Shown in pieces: positions 1 to 10,432 of a stretch of DNA of 21,046 bases. Under the pieces are notes generated by a model. That model saw only the letters and a program-made list of their open reading frames with translations. It did no database searches and was not told the origin of the DNA. Where the stretch lies: positions 23,927 to 44,972 of the forward strand of contig NW_014579165.1 in assembly GCF_000485595.1 (NCBI RefSeq), in the 5' to 3' direction. The first letter of the stretch is position 1, and each line of letters starts with the position of its first letter. The DNA is from Priapulus caudatus. Its lineage: Eukaryota; Priapulida; Priapulimorpha; Priapulimorphida; Priapulidae. The translations under genes and the position numbers were made by a program.

Positions 1-589
1 CATGGCGCTATAGATTCATTCAGGTATCAGTTCACTATTAAACGTTTTTCATGCTACATTAAGCTGCGTTATGTTACGTTATGTTCCAATACTTGTCAGA
101 GACCGAAACCAATACTAAGCTTTTAGGAAATATTCTCTATCTTCAAACAACAGGTGCATATAGTAAACAAAAACAACAGCAATAATTCCACGTACGAATC
201 ACTTATGATGTGATAAACTATTTGCGTTATACTGCACTATATACGTTTAGTTTTTTCCATGTCACTCACAGACAGACTACCCCGGACCGTAATAATAAAC
301 GGGAGGAGAATTTGAACACGTTATCACGCATGTTATCTGCCAAGATATGTAGAGATAATTTGTTGCGATGACAGCCACGAAGGAGTTTACACAATACCTT
401 GTCATTATATTCCAAGTAGAACAGCTCAAATCGACATGAGTATCGGAACATAACATAACGTAACATATATATATATATCACTGTCAGAATTCTCTCTGGA
501 GATTTACTACCATCTTTTACATAGTGAGGCTACAGTTGTAATATCTATAGTATTCCAAGTTCCTCCACCCGATCTGCTGATCTGTACAT
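1..589. other. AT-rich, no gene recognised
   Basis: I see no exon-like sequence. It holds a short ATGTTACGTTATGTT repeat and a TA run at about 465-478. The small minus-strand frame at 266-481 has no recognisable motif. Confidence 0.5.
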
Positions 590-1977
590 CTTAAGTGTTT
601 GTTACAACGATTCAGTCAGTTGATCTCGCTTGCTGACAGTTTTCCTCCTCCTTCTCATCCTTCTCCTCCATGTTCTTATTCGTTTTAGTCTTCTTCTTCT
701 CCTTCCTCCTCGTCCTCCTCCCCTTCGTCGTCTTCTTACACAAAATGTCAATGTCCTTGAAAAAATCAAAATCAGGAGGGTGGGTGAGTGGGTGGTTAGA
801 TGGATGGGTCGATGGATTCCCCGTACATTACAATGTAATTTATTTTAAAATTAACTGTAGGAAACAGTGTGGAAGATACGCACACCTCACGCCTGCTTGA
901 GATGTGACGGATTTAAATGAGAACTGTACTGAAGCGAACACAGACGGCCCATTCGCCTGTATTTCAAAGAACTTAATTACTTTTATATAAAGCACATTTA
1001 TCACTGAGTTGTATTTAATAACAGTATTATTTATAGCATCACATGCGCAATGCGTTTATCATTACTCTATATGTTACCTGTAATCGTGGCGCTTGTATAG
1101 GCGATAACGGAGAGTAAAGGAAACCTTGCACATTCCATGAGACACTCCGAGAGAAAATGGAGTACTGACTGGCGAAGAAGGATGTCACGTGTCATAGATC
1201 TCGCCAGAAAGAAGCCAGTTTTTGTAGAGCTGGTGAGCTGTTATATCGCTCTTAAGTGTTCGTTGCAACGATTCAGTCAGTTGATCTCGCCTGTTGACAG
1301 TGGTACAGTGATTGGCTGAAGCACAACTTTTGATGCTCCTCGTCTTCCTACTACTCCTTTTCTTCTTTGTCTTCATCTTCTCATTCCTTCTCCCTTTCTT
1401 CTTCTCCTGCTTATTCTTCGCCGTTTTATTCTTCCTCCTCCCTCTCCTCCCCTTATTCGTCTTCTTACATAGAACGCCAAATGTCCTTGACAAAGACTTG
1501 GGCCATATCCACGTAGCGAAGCTCACCTCTGTACTCGGTATCTGTAAAACAATGATGACGCGGTCAAATAAATCGCACCGTAGTAATGTGTGTAAAGTAG
1601 GAAAGTGTAAATATATATATATATATATAACAGGCGAGTGGGTGTGGTTAGATGGATCGGTGGTTGATTTCGCTGTCCACTATAACGTAATTTATTTTAA
1701 ACTAACTGAAGGAAACAGCGAGGGAGATACGCAGAACTCGCGCCTGCTTGTTGTTTAGGGAGGAATTTAAATGAGAACTGTACTTAAGCGCGCACAGACG
1801 GCCCATTCGCCTGTCTTTCAAATAACTTTTATATAAAGCACATTTATCACTGAGCTGTATTTAATTAAATAACAGTGTTATTTATAGCATTACATGCGCA
1901 AAGCGTTTATCATTACACCATATTAATTATGTTACCTGCAAACGTGGCGTTGGTAGGTGATAACGGAGAATGAAGGN
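590..1977. repeat. large direct duplication, two diverged units
   Basis: Unit 1 spans about 590-1120 and unit 2 about 1251-1977. Shared words include CGATTCAGTCAGTTGATCTCGC, GTAATTTATTTTAAA, ATTTAAATGAGAACTGTACT, GACGGCCCATTCGCCTGT, ATAAAGCACATTTATCACTG and the closing GATAACGGAGA. Unit 2 has an extra block at about 1494-1634 (with a TA run at 1610-1630) and a longer CT-rich tract. The N at 1977 lies at the end of unit 2. Open frames here do not match between the units, so I see no gene. Confidence 0.85.
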
Positions 1978-2157
1978 CTACTCGCTACTCAAAAAACGTA
2001 ATACGTAATTCATAATACGTCATTGGCCTCGCTAACGGGCGCCCCCAATATAGAAAAATGACGTGTTCTTTATATACTATATATTATATCAGGAGTAAGA
2101 TAATATAGGATTATATGGATATTATTATCGAATTACTCCTGATTATATGGATATATG

Positions 2158-2282
2158 TTATATGTATTATAGCCGTATATCCATATTTTGTCCTTCGGGG
2201 TGAAAAAGTTTTTGTTGAAAAATGGCTATTTTGCCTGCATAAAGTTTTCCGTGCTAACGAGGTCGTAGGTGATACCATGTGG
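2158..2282 (+). repeat. repeat family copy 1 (diverged)
   Basis: The sequence GTATTATAGCCGTATATCC, CATATTTTGTCCTTCGGGGTG, AAAAAGTTTTTGTTGAAAAATGG and the later GGTGATACCATGTGGGAGAG matches the copies at 2790-2938 and 3008-3172 in order, with more substitutions. Confidence 0.8.
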
Positions 2283-2336
2283 GAGAGTGGAGGATGGGAG
2301 CTAGGATAAACGAGAAACAACAAGAGGTGGTGAGAA

Positions 2337-2785
2337 GATATATACATATATATATCGAGAGAGAAGGGGGGAGGGAAAGTGAACGAGAGAGACGGTGAGA
2401 GAAGGGGAGAAAGAAAGTCAGCAAGAGATATATGGAAAAAAAGAGAGAGGCAGAAAGAGTGAGTGAGAGAGTGAATGAAAGCGGAGACGGAGGAGAGAGA
2501 GAGAAAGAACGAAAGAAAAAAAGAAAGAGGGAAGGAGGAAGGGAAGAGGAGCGAAAGGAGGGAGGGACAGAGGGAGGGAGGAATGCGAACGGAGATGTGC
2601 ACACGCATACGCAGTACACACGCGCAGACAAACGCACGTACGGCACAAACGGCACACGCACACACACACGGATGCACATATTCCTTCCAATATAGTTACT
2701 TCTCTCGCCTTCCCGCTCACCCTCTCCCTCTCCGTGACTCTCTCTATATATACACATATATATACTCGCCTTTATCCGTTTCTTT
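2337..2785. repeat. GA-, CA- and CT-rich low complexity
   Basis: A GA/GGA-rich purine tract (2337-2590) is followed by CACA/ACGC-rich sequence (2600-2680), then CT-rich (2700-2740) and TA-rich (2741-2765). The long frames on both strands are repeat translation only. Confidence 0.9.
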
Positions 2786-2789
2786 CCCT

Positions 2790-2938
2790 TGCTCACTTCC
2801 TTACTCCCCTCTCGCGGATGGTATCGCCCACGACCAGTCAAGCATGGAAACACTTTTGCAGCAAAATGAGCGTATTTCAGCCTAAACTTTTTCACCCACC
2901 GAGGCACAAAATATGAATTTACGCCTATAATACACGCG
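2790..2938 (-). repeat. repeat family copy 2, left arm of inverted pair
   Basis: In reverse complement this reads CGTGTATTATAGGCGT, CATATTTTGTGCC, GGGTGAAAAAGTTTAGGCTG, GCTTGACTGGTCGTGGGC, GATACCATCCGCGAGAGGGG. It is nearly the same as 3008-3172 but in opposite orientation. A GA-to-CT switch occurs just to its left. Confidence 0.9.
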
Positions 2939-3007
2939 CACGCGTGCGTGCGACCACGCCCGCGTGTGCGCGTCCATTAGTGGGTGTGTATGTGTGTTTG
3001 TGTGACT

Positions 3008-3172
3008 GTAAAAACGCGTATTATAGCCGTATAATCATATTTTGTGCTTTGGCGGGGTGAAAAAGTTGAGGCTGAAATACGGCCATTTACCTGCAAAAGT
3101 TTTTTCACGCTTGACTGGTCATGGGCGATACCATCCGCGAGAGGGGAGTAAGGAAGTGAGCAAGGGAAAGAA
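3008..3172 (+). repeat. repeat family copy 3, right arm of inverted pair
   Basis: It has the same words as 2790-2938 in the forward direction, ending GGGGAGTAAGGAAGTGAGCA. The arms of about 150 bases are separated by about 70 bases of CG/TG-rich sequence (ACGCGCACGCGTGCGTGCG), so the pair could fold into a long hairpin. The arrangement resembles a fold-back element, but no transposase or clear target duplication is visible. Confidence 0.85.
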
Positions 3173-3479
3173 CTGTTTACCCGAATATGGCCCAAAATCC
3201 ACGACAGATGGCGCTCTCGCTCTGGCTCAATTTACAATTCAATTCTGAATTTCTGGGTTGTAAACTTGTAAGAATTTCTGAGTTGTAAGAAGGGCGCGCT
3301 CCATGCAGTTTGAATATGGCCATATCTTATCATAATTATTGCATTTATCATTTCTGATTGATGTTTTATAGTGATTACTATTTAAATATATGTGCTTCAT
3401 GATCTGAGCACAATATCTCGACTGATTTTTATATAATATGTGATTTCCAGCACTTAGTATTAATACATTGATGCCCTGA

Positions 3480-3552
3480 AGTTGTTGTTGTTGTTGTTGT
3501 TTGTTCTTGTTGCTGTTGTGTCTGTTGTTGTTTGTTGTTGTTGTTGTTGTTA
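3480..3552. repeat. (GTT)n microsatellite
   Basis: An interrupted GTT/TTG tract with TTC and TGC variants. On the minus strand it gives poly-Gln/Asn in an open frame at 3239-3631, which I regard as chance. Confidence 0.95.
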
Positions 3553-3814
3553 ACCACAAACCTAAACTACATAAAGACGTAAGACGTATACATATATAAC
3601 ACGAGAAGCAGTAATAGCAGTTAATTTGCATAAGTTATGTTTATTCTGACGATTGCCATATACATCACACGTTTACAAACTCTTCACATAACAAACTTGG
3701 CACCGCTGCCGCCAACGATTCCTACAATCACCGCCAGGTGCCGCTACGTGCCGAGCTCCTTGTTACCCTCATGAACACAGTACATCTATCCATAGATATC
3801 GCAGATAAGGTACA

Positions 3815-4025
3815 TGTCTCCCTGGGTACTGCCGGAACGTATCCTGGGTACGTCGGTATACCGAACGTACGCCTGTTAACTACTGATATGTTAGGGTTAG
3901 GTTAGGTTAGGGAAGTAGGCAGTAGGCGACTCCCTAGGACTCGTTAAGTGGAGTAGGCGAGGAGCGGTCCCGGCATATTAGATAGCGTAACCAGGGTAGT
4001 TCCGGCAGTAGCCTCAAGGGAGACA
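3815..4025. mobile_element. MITE-like inverted-repeat element carrying TTAGG repeats
   Basis: The left end is TGTCTCCCTGGG, TACTGCCGGAACG, TATCCTGGGTACG. The reverse complement of the right end is TGTCTCCCTTGAGGC, TACTGCCGGAACTA, CCCTGGTTACG. The ends are thus about 40-base imperfect inverted repeats around a 211-base unit. Inside are a GTTAGGGTTAGGTTAGGTTAG run (3892-3912) and a near-palindrome at 3848-3870. No coding sequence and no convincing target-site duplication were found. Confidence 0.6.
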
Positions 4026-4112
4026 ACTAGACCCTACCAGGCAATAATATCTATAATATAGTATCAAGCTTATAATAATATAGTACCGCTTCTTTATAGC
4101 GCTCTTGATAAG

Positions 4113-4144
<32 letters not shown>

Positions 4145-4437
4145 ATATTAGATATAGGCATCTCCACCCTGCTGCCACAACCCAGGGCTGGTTCCGCTGA
4201 CAGAAACATCATCCTATTCAAAATGCAATTCATCAAGCATATTCAAAATTAAAAAATCATTCACGTATTTACGACCGCCGCAACCGAAATGCCGCGCAAT
4301 CATTTTTATGCACTTAACGGAAAAAATAAAGTTTCTGAGCAACGGCGCGCCCCTGGTTGCTAGGCCACCGCCAAGCACGTGTAGAACATTACAATTACCT
4401 CACTGCTCACACGTGGTCGGGTAACATACGCTGTAGA
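4026..4437. other. AT-rich spacer with TA microsatellite
   Basis: A TA run at 4112-4149 sits in otherwise unremarkable AT-rich sequence. I see no exon. Confidence 0.5.
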
Positions 4438-4656
4438 AGAGGAGAGGGGGAGAACCAGTCATTGTCCTCTCTCACTCTCTCTCTCTGTCCTCTCCTTTCT
4501 CTCTCTCTCGTTTCTCTCTCTCTCTCTCTCTCTTCTCCTCTCTATCTATCTCTCTCTCTCTCTCGTCTCTCTCTCCTCCTCTCTATTCTCTGCATCTCTC
4601 TCATCTCATCTCTCTCTCTTCTCCTCTCTCTCTCTCTTCTCTTTCTCTCTCGCTCA
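4438..4656. repeat. CT-rich microsatellite tract
   Basis: CTCTCTCTCT with TCCTC and TATC interruptions. The Leu/Ser-rich plus-strand frame is a product of the repeat. Confidence 0.95.
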
Positions 4657-4791
4657 CCCCACTCGCACACAACATGAGTATGCACTGCTGCCGCCCCCGT
4701 AAAGCTCGCGTCGTGAACGGGAAAATAAATCCCTGCGCCCGTTAGATAAACTACCGACTACAGAAGCTTGCGACCACTCAAAGTGTGTCTC

Positions 4792-4925
4792 CACAGACTG
4801 TGACGCACCAGGTGTCGCCGCCAGACGCCAACCCGACCAGGGTGTCACACAGACTGACCACTCAGGTGTCGCCGGCCACATTCCCTGGCCACAGGTGTCC
4901 CGGACTCGTCACTGCTATAAAAGAG
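4792..4925 (+). promoter_or_regulatory. TATA-box promoter candidate with repeated CAGGTGTC boxes
   Basis: TATAAAA lies at 4916-4922 in the context GCTATAAAAGAG. Upstream is a direct repeat, CACAGACTG...CAGGTGTCGCCG, at 4792-4820 and 4848-4874, and a further CAGGTGTCCCGG at about 4892. CAGGTG is an E-box. Transcription would start near 4945-4955. Downstream, the first ATG at 5013 opens a 62-codon frame ending at 5200 that has no recognisable domain. The promoter reading is an inference from sequence only. Confidence 0.3.
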
Positions 4926-5010
4926 CCCTGCCTCTACATTATAATATAAAAGAAAGTTTAACCGGCGACCGCACATCGCACCACAAACAGCACGAACATC
5001 CCGCTCTCGG

Positions 5011-5024
5011 GATGCCATGGCAAC
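5011..5024. promoter_or_regulatory. RFX X-box-like palindrome
   Basis: GATGCCATGGCAAC fits the X-box pattern (RYYNCC, short spacer, RGNRAC) bound by RFX factors. It lies about 90 bases after the TATA box at 4916. Confidence 0.3.
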
Positions 5025-5200
5025 GCAAGACGCATCCCCCAACAGAGTGTTACCGCACAGTGGGCGCCATCTCACACCAAGCCAGTAAAATCAATCGAGG
5101 CGCGCCTGTCAACGTCGTTGTGTCGGACGAGCGAGATCTAAGGCTTAGGCAACCTGCGAATGCCTCCTCCTACCACCTTAGGGTAAAAATGCATGATTAA

Positions 5201-5639
5201 ACTGCATTAACGATTACCGGATGTATACTGGTAGGGCCCATCACACCCCACAGTGCACATAATGTATACCGAGGTAATATACTTATTATGCACTACATAT
5301 ACATATATATATATACACACACACATTTATACAAAGTTTCACGAATTGTTAGCGAAACGGTGACAGGGGAAAAGTTTCAGCACTAGTAGAAGCATGGCGT
5401 AAGACCTGCCTCCTCTCTCATCTGCGTTAGGCGAATCCTAAGAGCTCTCTACATGACATATTGATCAAAAACTCCACGAATAGAGCATGACATTAGCAAC
5501 ACACTCAGATACGAAATACAGTCTAGGAGAGGTGCGAGGCGACCTGCGCAAATGTACGAAGGCTCTATCACTTTATATACCCTACTATACATAACAGTAC
5601 ATTAATTCTATGCACGATAACAACCCTAATGAGCGCCAC
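5201..5639. other. AT-rich spacer, no gene seen
   Basis: It contains a TA/CA microsatellite (about 5299-5326) and an imperfect inverted repeat, GTGCACATAATGTATA with TATACTTATTATGCAC (5253-5291). No exon-like sequence was found. Confidence 0.5.
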
Positions 5640-6310
5640 ATCCACCAGCTCGTAAGACGCCTCGCCCTCCCCGTAGACGGCGCGCGGAGGTCGCACCCGT
5701 AGCGGCGCGATCTGGAGGGGTGAACGCATCGCAGCGCGGGCCCGTGCGACCGCGCCGATCGCACAGATCAGACAATATCAAAATCCTAATGACTAGCTGC
5801 GCTTCTAGGGTGACGCCACGCACTGCGCGACGCCGCCGCCCCCTAGTGACGTGAACCCCGACCCTGCTGCGCACATCGTAGTGAAGCGGCCACAGCCGGC
5901 CTGCTGGCCGCCCGCGCCCGTAGGTGACGGTGCCGCACGCCGCAACAGAGCCATTACACGCACCTCGTCTGGCGGCCGCAACAAAAACTGCTTGCTTGAG
6001 AACTATTTTTACATTTTCTTGCCCAGGTGCCTGAGAAATTTAAATCCAATGCGAACAGAGCCACAGCCGACATAGCACTGGCCGCCGCCGCCGAGACGAG
6101 CGCCACACAGAACCTGGCCAGCCGACCCGTCCAACACGATAGCAACACCGCGGGCAACAATGGGCGTTAGAGGCTCGCCCGATCGCCGTTTCCCCCCGGC
6201 CACCTTACCCCTGAAGTGGCCACGCTGTACCGTTACGCGGGTTCTGACCACGATATCACCTGCGCCGACAACGCCCGAAGCCAGGAGCCGGACATGCAAC
6301 GTTAAACACG
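5640..6310. other. CpG-rich stretch with overlapping open frames
   Basis: The region is much richer in CG than its surroundings and open in several frames on both strands (for example 5626-5874 and 6009-6299 on minus). None of the translations has a domain I recognise and frames overlap antisense, as expected when stop codons are scarce. It could be a promoter or first-exon region. A CACTAGGGGGCG core resembling CTCF sites lies at about 5836-5849 on the minus strand. Confidence 0.3.
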
Positions 6311-7058
6311 AACAACGTAAAATGAGAATGCTAATACCGACGGCACATAGTAAGCATCACTCCACTGCAGACAAGACAGCGAGACCACCATAGAGAAGGG
6401 AGGCCAATCAGAATGACATCAACAATTCATATCTAATTATTTTCTCTTCGTTACTACATTAATATTATCAAACGCACATAGCCGGAGAGCAGGAGATATA
6501 AACAAGTGCCGGCGATAGCGACACGGCTTCATGCTAACGTCTACTGCGGTGACTCTGTGGTGGAGTTGTGGCGATTCTAGTAAAACCTCTGACTTTAGTA
6601 GCCCAAATGGTGATTCAGATACACGGCCGAAATAGTGGAATGCACAGAGAGGGTATCAGGAACCTTCTCAAGAAGATGTACGTCTGGGAATCGTTATGAA
6701 GTTTGCCCAAACAGATGGCGTGTACGTCCTTAAGTGTCTTCAGACTTAACAGATGGAGCTCGCCCATCCATTCCGTAGGTACAACAAACCTATTTGCAAG
6801 ACCGACCGAAAGTCTAGGTAAGCCACTCCATGCCATGTTACCTACGCCAAGCCTACAGGCTGCAATTGCCAATAGAGAGCTGGCCACCTGTAACGCAATT
6901 AATGCAGGAAAAACTGGCCCCAACACATGGAGCAGCCAGCTGGAGTGGCATACCCGTGACATGTAACATACTGACAGTACAGAATGACATAGAATATACG
7001 ATTAAGGAATAGTACACCCTTCTTTTACGGCGAAATTTTAGCTTTTGAAAATTTCACT
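6311..7058. other. mixed-composition spacer with unexplained minus-strand frame
   Basis: A 115-codon minus frame (6615-6962) begins MSRVCHSSWLLHVLG and is hydrophobic at its start, but there is no family match I can name. An antisense frame (6703-6966) is also open. It could be a decayed repeat or a chance frame. Confidence 0.25.
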
Positions 7059-7130
7059 GTGAGCATTGTAGCCTCATACATCCAGGCATGTATAAGATTT
7101 CTACTAGCAACGGCGCGCCAGTCAAATTCT

Positions 7131-7340
7131 TTCTACGAGACAAGTCAACCAAATCCATGTTTAACCCTCCCTCTGACTAGAGGGAGGGGGAGGGAGGGAA
7201 GGGAGTGGTGGGAAGGGGTGGGGGAGGCGCAGGGGTGGGGAGGGGGAGAAGAGGGTCGAAGGGAGCGGGCTCTAATAGCAAAAGCAGTTCTCGATCCTTT
7301 GTTAACCAGTCAACAAATCCACGTGTTTAACCCTACCCTC
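7131..7340. repeat. G-rich tract flanked by a short direct repeat
   Basis: A perfect 10-base hairpin CCCTCCCTCT/AGAGGGAGGG (7165-7188, loop GACT) runs straight into G-tracts (7182-7255) that meet the usual G-quadruplex pattern. The flanks share a direct repeat, GTCAAC-AAATCCA-GTTTAACCCT, at 7134 and 7309. Confidence 0.7.
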
Positions 7341-7379
7341 TTGAGGTCAACAAGGTAGTCGCGAACACTTCACTCTTCG

Positions 7380-8070
7380 CATGTCAGCAGAAGGGACAAT
7401 TTCATGGTCCTGTTCAATAAAGCCATAAAAATGCTAGGTCAACCGCTGAACCACAAAAAAGTTTTTCAATCGCGTCCGCGTCAGAGCAATGTCCTCAAGA
7501 AAATGTCTAAAGTCGGTACCCCTGTGCCCCCATTGACCTTTGACGCCTGTGACGCCTCCAATTAGCACAGTGACTGGCTTTTCCCTACCATGAATGCTAT
7601 AGCACCAGCCTCGACTATCACGAAGCTCTAGTCGAGCCGTTTAGATTTGTGCCGCAATTAATGCATCTTCCTTCCTGATACCTAAGTTAAGGAGTTGAAT
7701 GTTCCCCCCTTGCTTTACACCGTCTTGACCTTTGACACCGTTTGACCCCCAGCTTGCGACAATCCCAACTGCGTTTTTGAACGATCCCCCCGATGGCCGA
7801 TATCGTGACCGTCGTCCGAGCGCGTTAACGATTGTGCCCAACTGTTGACGTAGACGGGACCGGACGGCGACGGACAGCCACGGACGCAGCGCGAGCGGGA
7901 CGGACGATCAAGCGATTTTCGCTCACAAGCTGCATCTGACACTATGTCAGATGACGGCTAAAAAACTAGGATTATTTAATTAATTAAATTATTCAATTTG
8001 CTATGGATGAATCCTGGCACGCTGTCCGATTTTGGCTACGGCGTTCACCTTACTGGCAATGACGTCGTGA
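7380..8070. other. unique spacer, no gene recognised
   Basis: It contains two DR1-like words, TGACCTTTGACGC (7534) and TGACCTTTGACAC (7726), a GACGG-rich stretch (7850-7910) like one at 11370-11410, and a perfect 8-base hairpin CATCTGAC/GTCAGATG (7933-7953). Frames at 7641-7942 show no domain. Confidence 0.4.
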
Positions 8071-8104
8071 CGTGCGCGAGGCTGGGAAGAGAACGTGGGA
8101 ATTC

Positions 8105-8230
8105 TGCCAAGTCATGAAGAAGAGAGACTATAGAGGGAGAGGAGCAGGAGAGAGAGAGAGGAGAGAGAGCAGGAGAGCGCAGAGAGGAGAGAGAGCCGAG
8201 AGAGACGCAGAGAGAGCCAGAGAGAGCCGC

Positions 8231-8278
<48 letters not shown>

Positions 8279-8395
8279 GAGGAGCAGAGAGAGGACAGAG
8301 AGCGAGAGAGAGAAGAGAGAGAGACAGAGAGCGATGCACGGAAGGTGAGAGAGCGGCAGAGTAAGAGAGAGAGAGAGAGTAAGAGCGCGTGAGAC
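8105..8395. repeat. GA-rich microsatellite tract
   Basis: GAGAGAGA with GCAGA and GACGC interruptions. The Arg/Glu and Ser/Leu frames on the two strands come from the repeat. Confidence 0.95.
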
Positions 8396-8786
8396 CATGA
8401 GACATAAGAACAGCTACATTGCCGCCCCTGATCGAAATACAGTAGCAACGTTATAACTATATCTCACACACCCAAGCAGCATCTCTCTTGCTGTCCCACA
8501 CAGCAGCAGACAACTGAAGGTAAAAACGAACCCAAACCAAACCCAAATTGAGCTTTAGAAGTTTAACTTGGCCACGAGCGTGACGCATACCTCTCAGCTC
8601 TCACGCGACTTTTTGGCATTATCGAAACTTGGCATCAACTATCCGGTAACCACCGAGACGAGTAAAATAACGAGATACAGTGAAATAGATAGCGCGTGAA
8701 AGTGTGCGCGCGCATGCGGACCCACCGTGACTGCGCTTAAAGAACAAGTGTGTACACTCTGGGGCGGAGGAACGGACGGCCAAGAA

Positions 8787-8945
8787 GTCGTTAGATCTCC
8801 AGATGGAAGGAGGCCCTGCGGCGGGGTGGAGGGTGGCGGCGAGAGTACAGAGAGTTAAACAGTCGTCAGAACTCTAGAATGGAAGGGGGTCCTGCCGCGG
8901 GGTGGGGGTGAGTACTGCGGGGGTGGGGGTAAAGGTTGTGTTGGG
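8787..8945. repeat. 75-bp tandem duplication, CpG/G-rich
   Basis: GTCGTTAGATCTCCAGATGG at 8787 matches GTCGTCAGAACTCTAGAATGG at 8862, each followed by AAGG-GGnCCTGC-GCGGGGTGG. The second copy ends in GGGGGT repeats to about 8945. No coding sequence is evident. Confidence 0.75.
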
Positions 8946-9239
8946 GGAGGGGGTTGTGTTGGCAGGCACTTAACAACCATAAAGACAGGGGTTCAGAGCA
9001 ACTTTCCTCTCTTTCGTTCGCCGACGAAAAAACTCGAATCTCGACCTAATCGAAAACTAAGCGGAATAGCGCGAAAGCATGCAGGGGGCGCCACCAGGTC
9101 GGGCGGCGCGCGCAAACTCAAACGCAGACAAAGATAGCGAGTGAATTCGCGCGTGCACGAAGCAAACACCGACTAAAACACCTTTTATATCTCGGAACAA
9201 TTAACGCTTTGCTCTCGAAGGAACGCCGTCGAAAAAGAA

Positions 9240-9595
9240 CGAACCCCTTGTTGACTATATTATACTAAGACTATAAGGATTTTGGACTACACTCAAACAC
9301 TATTTGTACAGCTGTAACACTGGTTACCAGACTAGTTAATTAGTATACTAATTGACTAATTATACAAGAGAAAGCCCTGTTAACTCTATATACTGACTGG
9401 GTACCACAGAAAAAAACTACTCACTACACCTACTGACTATGTGTTCAAGAAAACACCCCATGTTGACTCTATATACTAAGATTACAAGAACTTCATAAGA
9501 CTACATCCAAGGACTCTTTGTACAAGATAGAAGACAGTATATTGAGGGACCTAGAATTATAGACTACATTTACTGACTATCTGTACAAGATAAAA
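9240..9595. repeat. diverged ~70-100 bp repeats
   Basis: Three or four decayed units share CCC-TTGTTGACTCTATATACTAAGA, GACTACA and CTATTTGTACAAGA words (9245, 9377, 9456, 9542). Units are AT-rich and have no open frame. Confidence 0.55.
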
Positions 9596-9789
9596 AGATT
9601 TTCGAGGCTAATTATTCAGGCACTAATTGAACCCACCCATGCTGGCCAGGTGGCCGCCACTCCCACTCAGATTTCACTGCTAGGTCAAGTTTAGACGAGT
9701 TTATGTTATGTTATGTTAGGTTTTTCGCGCGCACGTGCAAAGCGGTCGACTCTACCGCACTTTGTTGCCAAGCATTGCCTTTTGGAACC

Positions 9790-9860
9790 TCGCGTCGCGA
9801 CAGGATTGGCCAGACCTGCCTGTCAATCACTCCAGGGGGCGGGGTGATCATGCGAGGCGG
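9790..9860. promoter_or_regulatory. CCAAT/GC-box cluster at edge of CpG-rich stretch
   Basis: GGATTGGCCAG (inverted CCAAT), CTGTCAATCA and GGGGGCGGGGTG (GC box) lie within 60 bases at the start of a CpG-rich segment running to about 10500. This is promoter-like, but no downstream gene is confirmed. Confidence 0.25.
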
Positions 9861-10108
9861 GGAACGGATGATAGGATGAGTCATGATTGTCGTCGTCGTC
9901 GTCGTCATCGGTTACGGAACGCCCTTCTCTCTCTCGTGGAAAGCCTCCGCTTCCTTCCCGATGATAAAATATTTCGAACTCCTTTATACAATGATTTTCG
10001 AATATCGAAATAAATTTTTTTTTGGCGGCGAGGGCGTAAAACTTTTCCGCCCCGAACATCAATGGTATTGTTTACGGAGCGAGCGCAGGTGGTGCCCCCT
10101 AGGCGGCG

Positions 10109-10432
10109 GTGACGACAACGCGACCCCCACACGAGTCGTCCCGAGCGATTGAGGGAGGCAAACGCGCCCCTCCCCCCATAATACAACCTCCCCGAGCGCT
10201 CATACCGAACCCCGCCGCGCGCAGAAAGAACCGGAGGACGCCCTACCAGTCAAAACCTCCGCCTCCCGCGTACGGCGATGCCATACCCAACACGACACGG
10301 TTGTCACGGCAGACATCGTCGAGAGACCGACACAGAGGGCGCAGCGAGAAGGGTCCGCGTCGCCGAAGCCAGCAGAAATCGGCATCAGGATGGGCGGATG
10401 CTCGAATATTTTCGGCGTGGGGTTGGCGATGA
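10109..10432 (+). CDS. possible exon with PPPPAY motif, unidentified
   Basis: The open frame has no ATG at its start (it opens with GTG), so if real it is an internal exon or part of one. It is Pro-rich and then basic: APPPIIQPPRALIP, SKPPPPAYGDAIP, SRQTSSRDRHRGRSEKGPRR. PPAY is a PPxY motif, and PPPPAYGDAIP resembles PPPPAYQDAVP of GASZ exon D, with different codons. The minus strand is also open over 10200-10472 with a good splice acceptor, so which strand codes, if either, is unresolved. No family recognised. Confidence 0.2.
   Translation: MTTTRPPHESSRAIEGGKRAPPPIIQPPRALIPNPAARRKNRRTPYQSKPPPPAYGDAIPNTTRLSRQTSSRDRHRGRSEKGPRRRSQQKSASGWADARIFSAWGWR

Noticed and set aside
3892-3912. True telomere
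   Set aside because: Only about four TTAGG-like units, internal to a small inverted-repeat element.
6615-6962. 115-codon minus-strand frame as a gene
   Set aside because: Antisense frame also open, no recognised domain, no clear promoter or splice sites; kept only as an unexplained region.
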